42,927 nucleotides of DNA from NCBI GenBank assembly GCA_004210715.1, contig SEDB01000001.1:1-42927 (forward strand), written 5' to 3'. The DNA is from Pedobacter sp. (GTDB lineage Bacteria > Bacteroidota > Bacteroidia > Sphingobacteriales > Sphingobacteriaceae). The first letter of the stretch is position 1, and each line of letters starts with the position of its first letter. The position numbers were made by a program, and so were the translations under genes. Positions 42,921-42,927 of this stretch are shown piece by piece. Below the pieces are notes generated by a model. The model was not told the DNA's origin. It made no database searches and was given only the letters and a program-made list of their open reading frames with translations.

Positions 42921-42927
42921 ATGTGTA

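Overview
The window looks like chromosomal DNA of a Bacteroidota member, most likely Sphingobacteriaceae (Pedobacter-like). It is AT-rich, Shine-Dalgarno motifs are largely absent, the best promoters fit the Bacteroidota form TTTG-N19-TAnnTTTG, and the genes include futalosine-type menaquinone synthesis, DUF983, a PASTA protein beside ddl and a DASH-type cryptochrome. No phage, insertion sequence, CRISPR array or plasmid backbone is visible, and almost every long ORF is an ordinary core or accessory chromosomal gene.

Layout. 1-6.2 kb: folB (cut by the window edge), glutaryl-CoA dehydrogenase, small START-like and membrane proteins, a TlpA-like thioredoxin, an NlpC/P60 lipoprotein and mutS. 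6.5-9.7 kb: a ribosome-associated HPF-like protein, then mqnE, a histidine phosphatase and mqnA. 10.0-17.4 kb: a sulfur amino acid region with a trans-sulfuration enzyme, then a SAM-I riboswitch, a tiny Cys-rich leader ORF, metY, metX and homoserine dehydrogenase, which together cover direct sulfhydrylation from aspartate semialdehyde to homocysteine. 17.5-25.6 kb: a queuosine-precursor transporter, a Bcr/CflA exporter, a methionine aminotransferase with an omega-amidase, a Tat-exported glycosylasparaginase, a DUF2314 protein, cutC and two proteins of unknown role. 25.6-31.4 kb: DUF983, a Crp/Fnr regulator, ddl, then PASTA-mltG-thioesterase-yihY, and tRNA-Ser(UGA). 31.7-38.7 kb: cryptochrome DASH, a lone response regulator, and glpR divergent from glpD-glpK-glpF. 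38.9-42.9 kb: a DEDDh exonuclease with a CBS/DUF294 nucleotidyltransferase, a YegP protein, then infC-rpmI and a rplT that lacks its first half.

The two most unusual points are (1) the leader between the SAM riboswitch and metY: the aptamer ends 7 nt before a 40-codon ORF ending in ITCMCCCIR, which looks like a riboswitch and a cysteine-codon sensor in series; and (2) rplT, where rpmI runs directly into a C-terminal L20 fragment of about 50 codons with the essential N-terminal half missing. Several gene-free gaps also hold imperfect palindromes that fall into recurring families.
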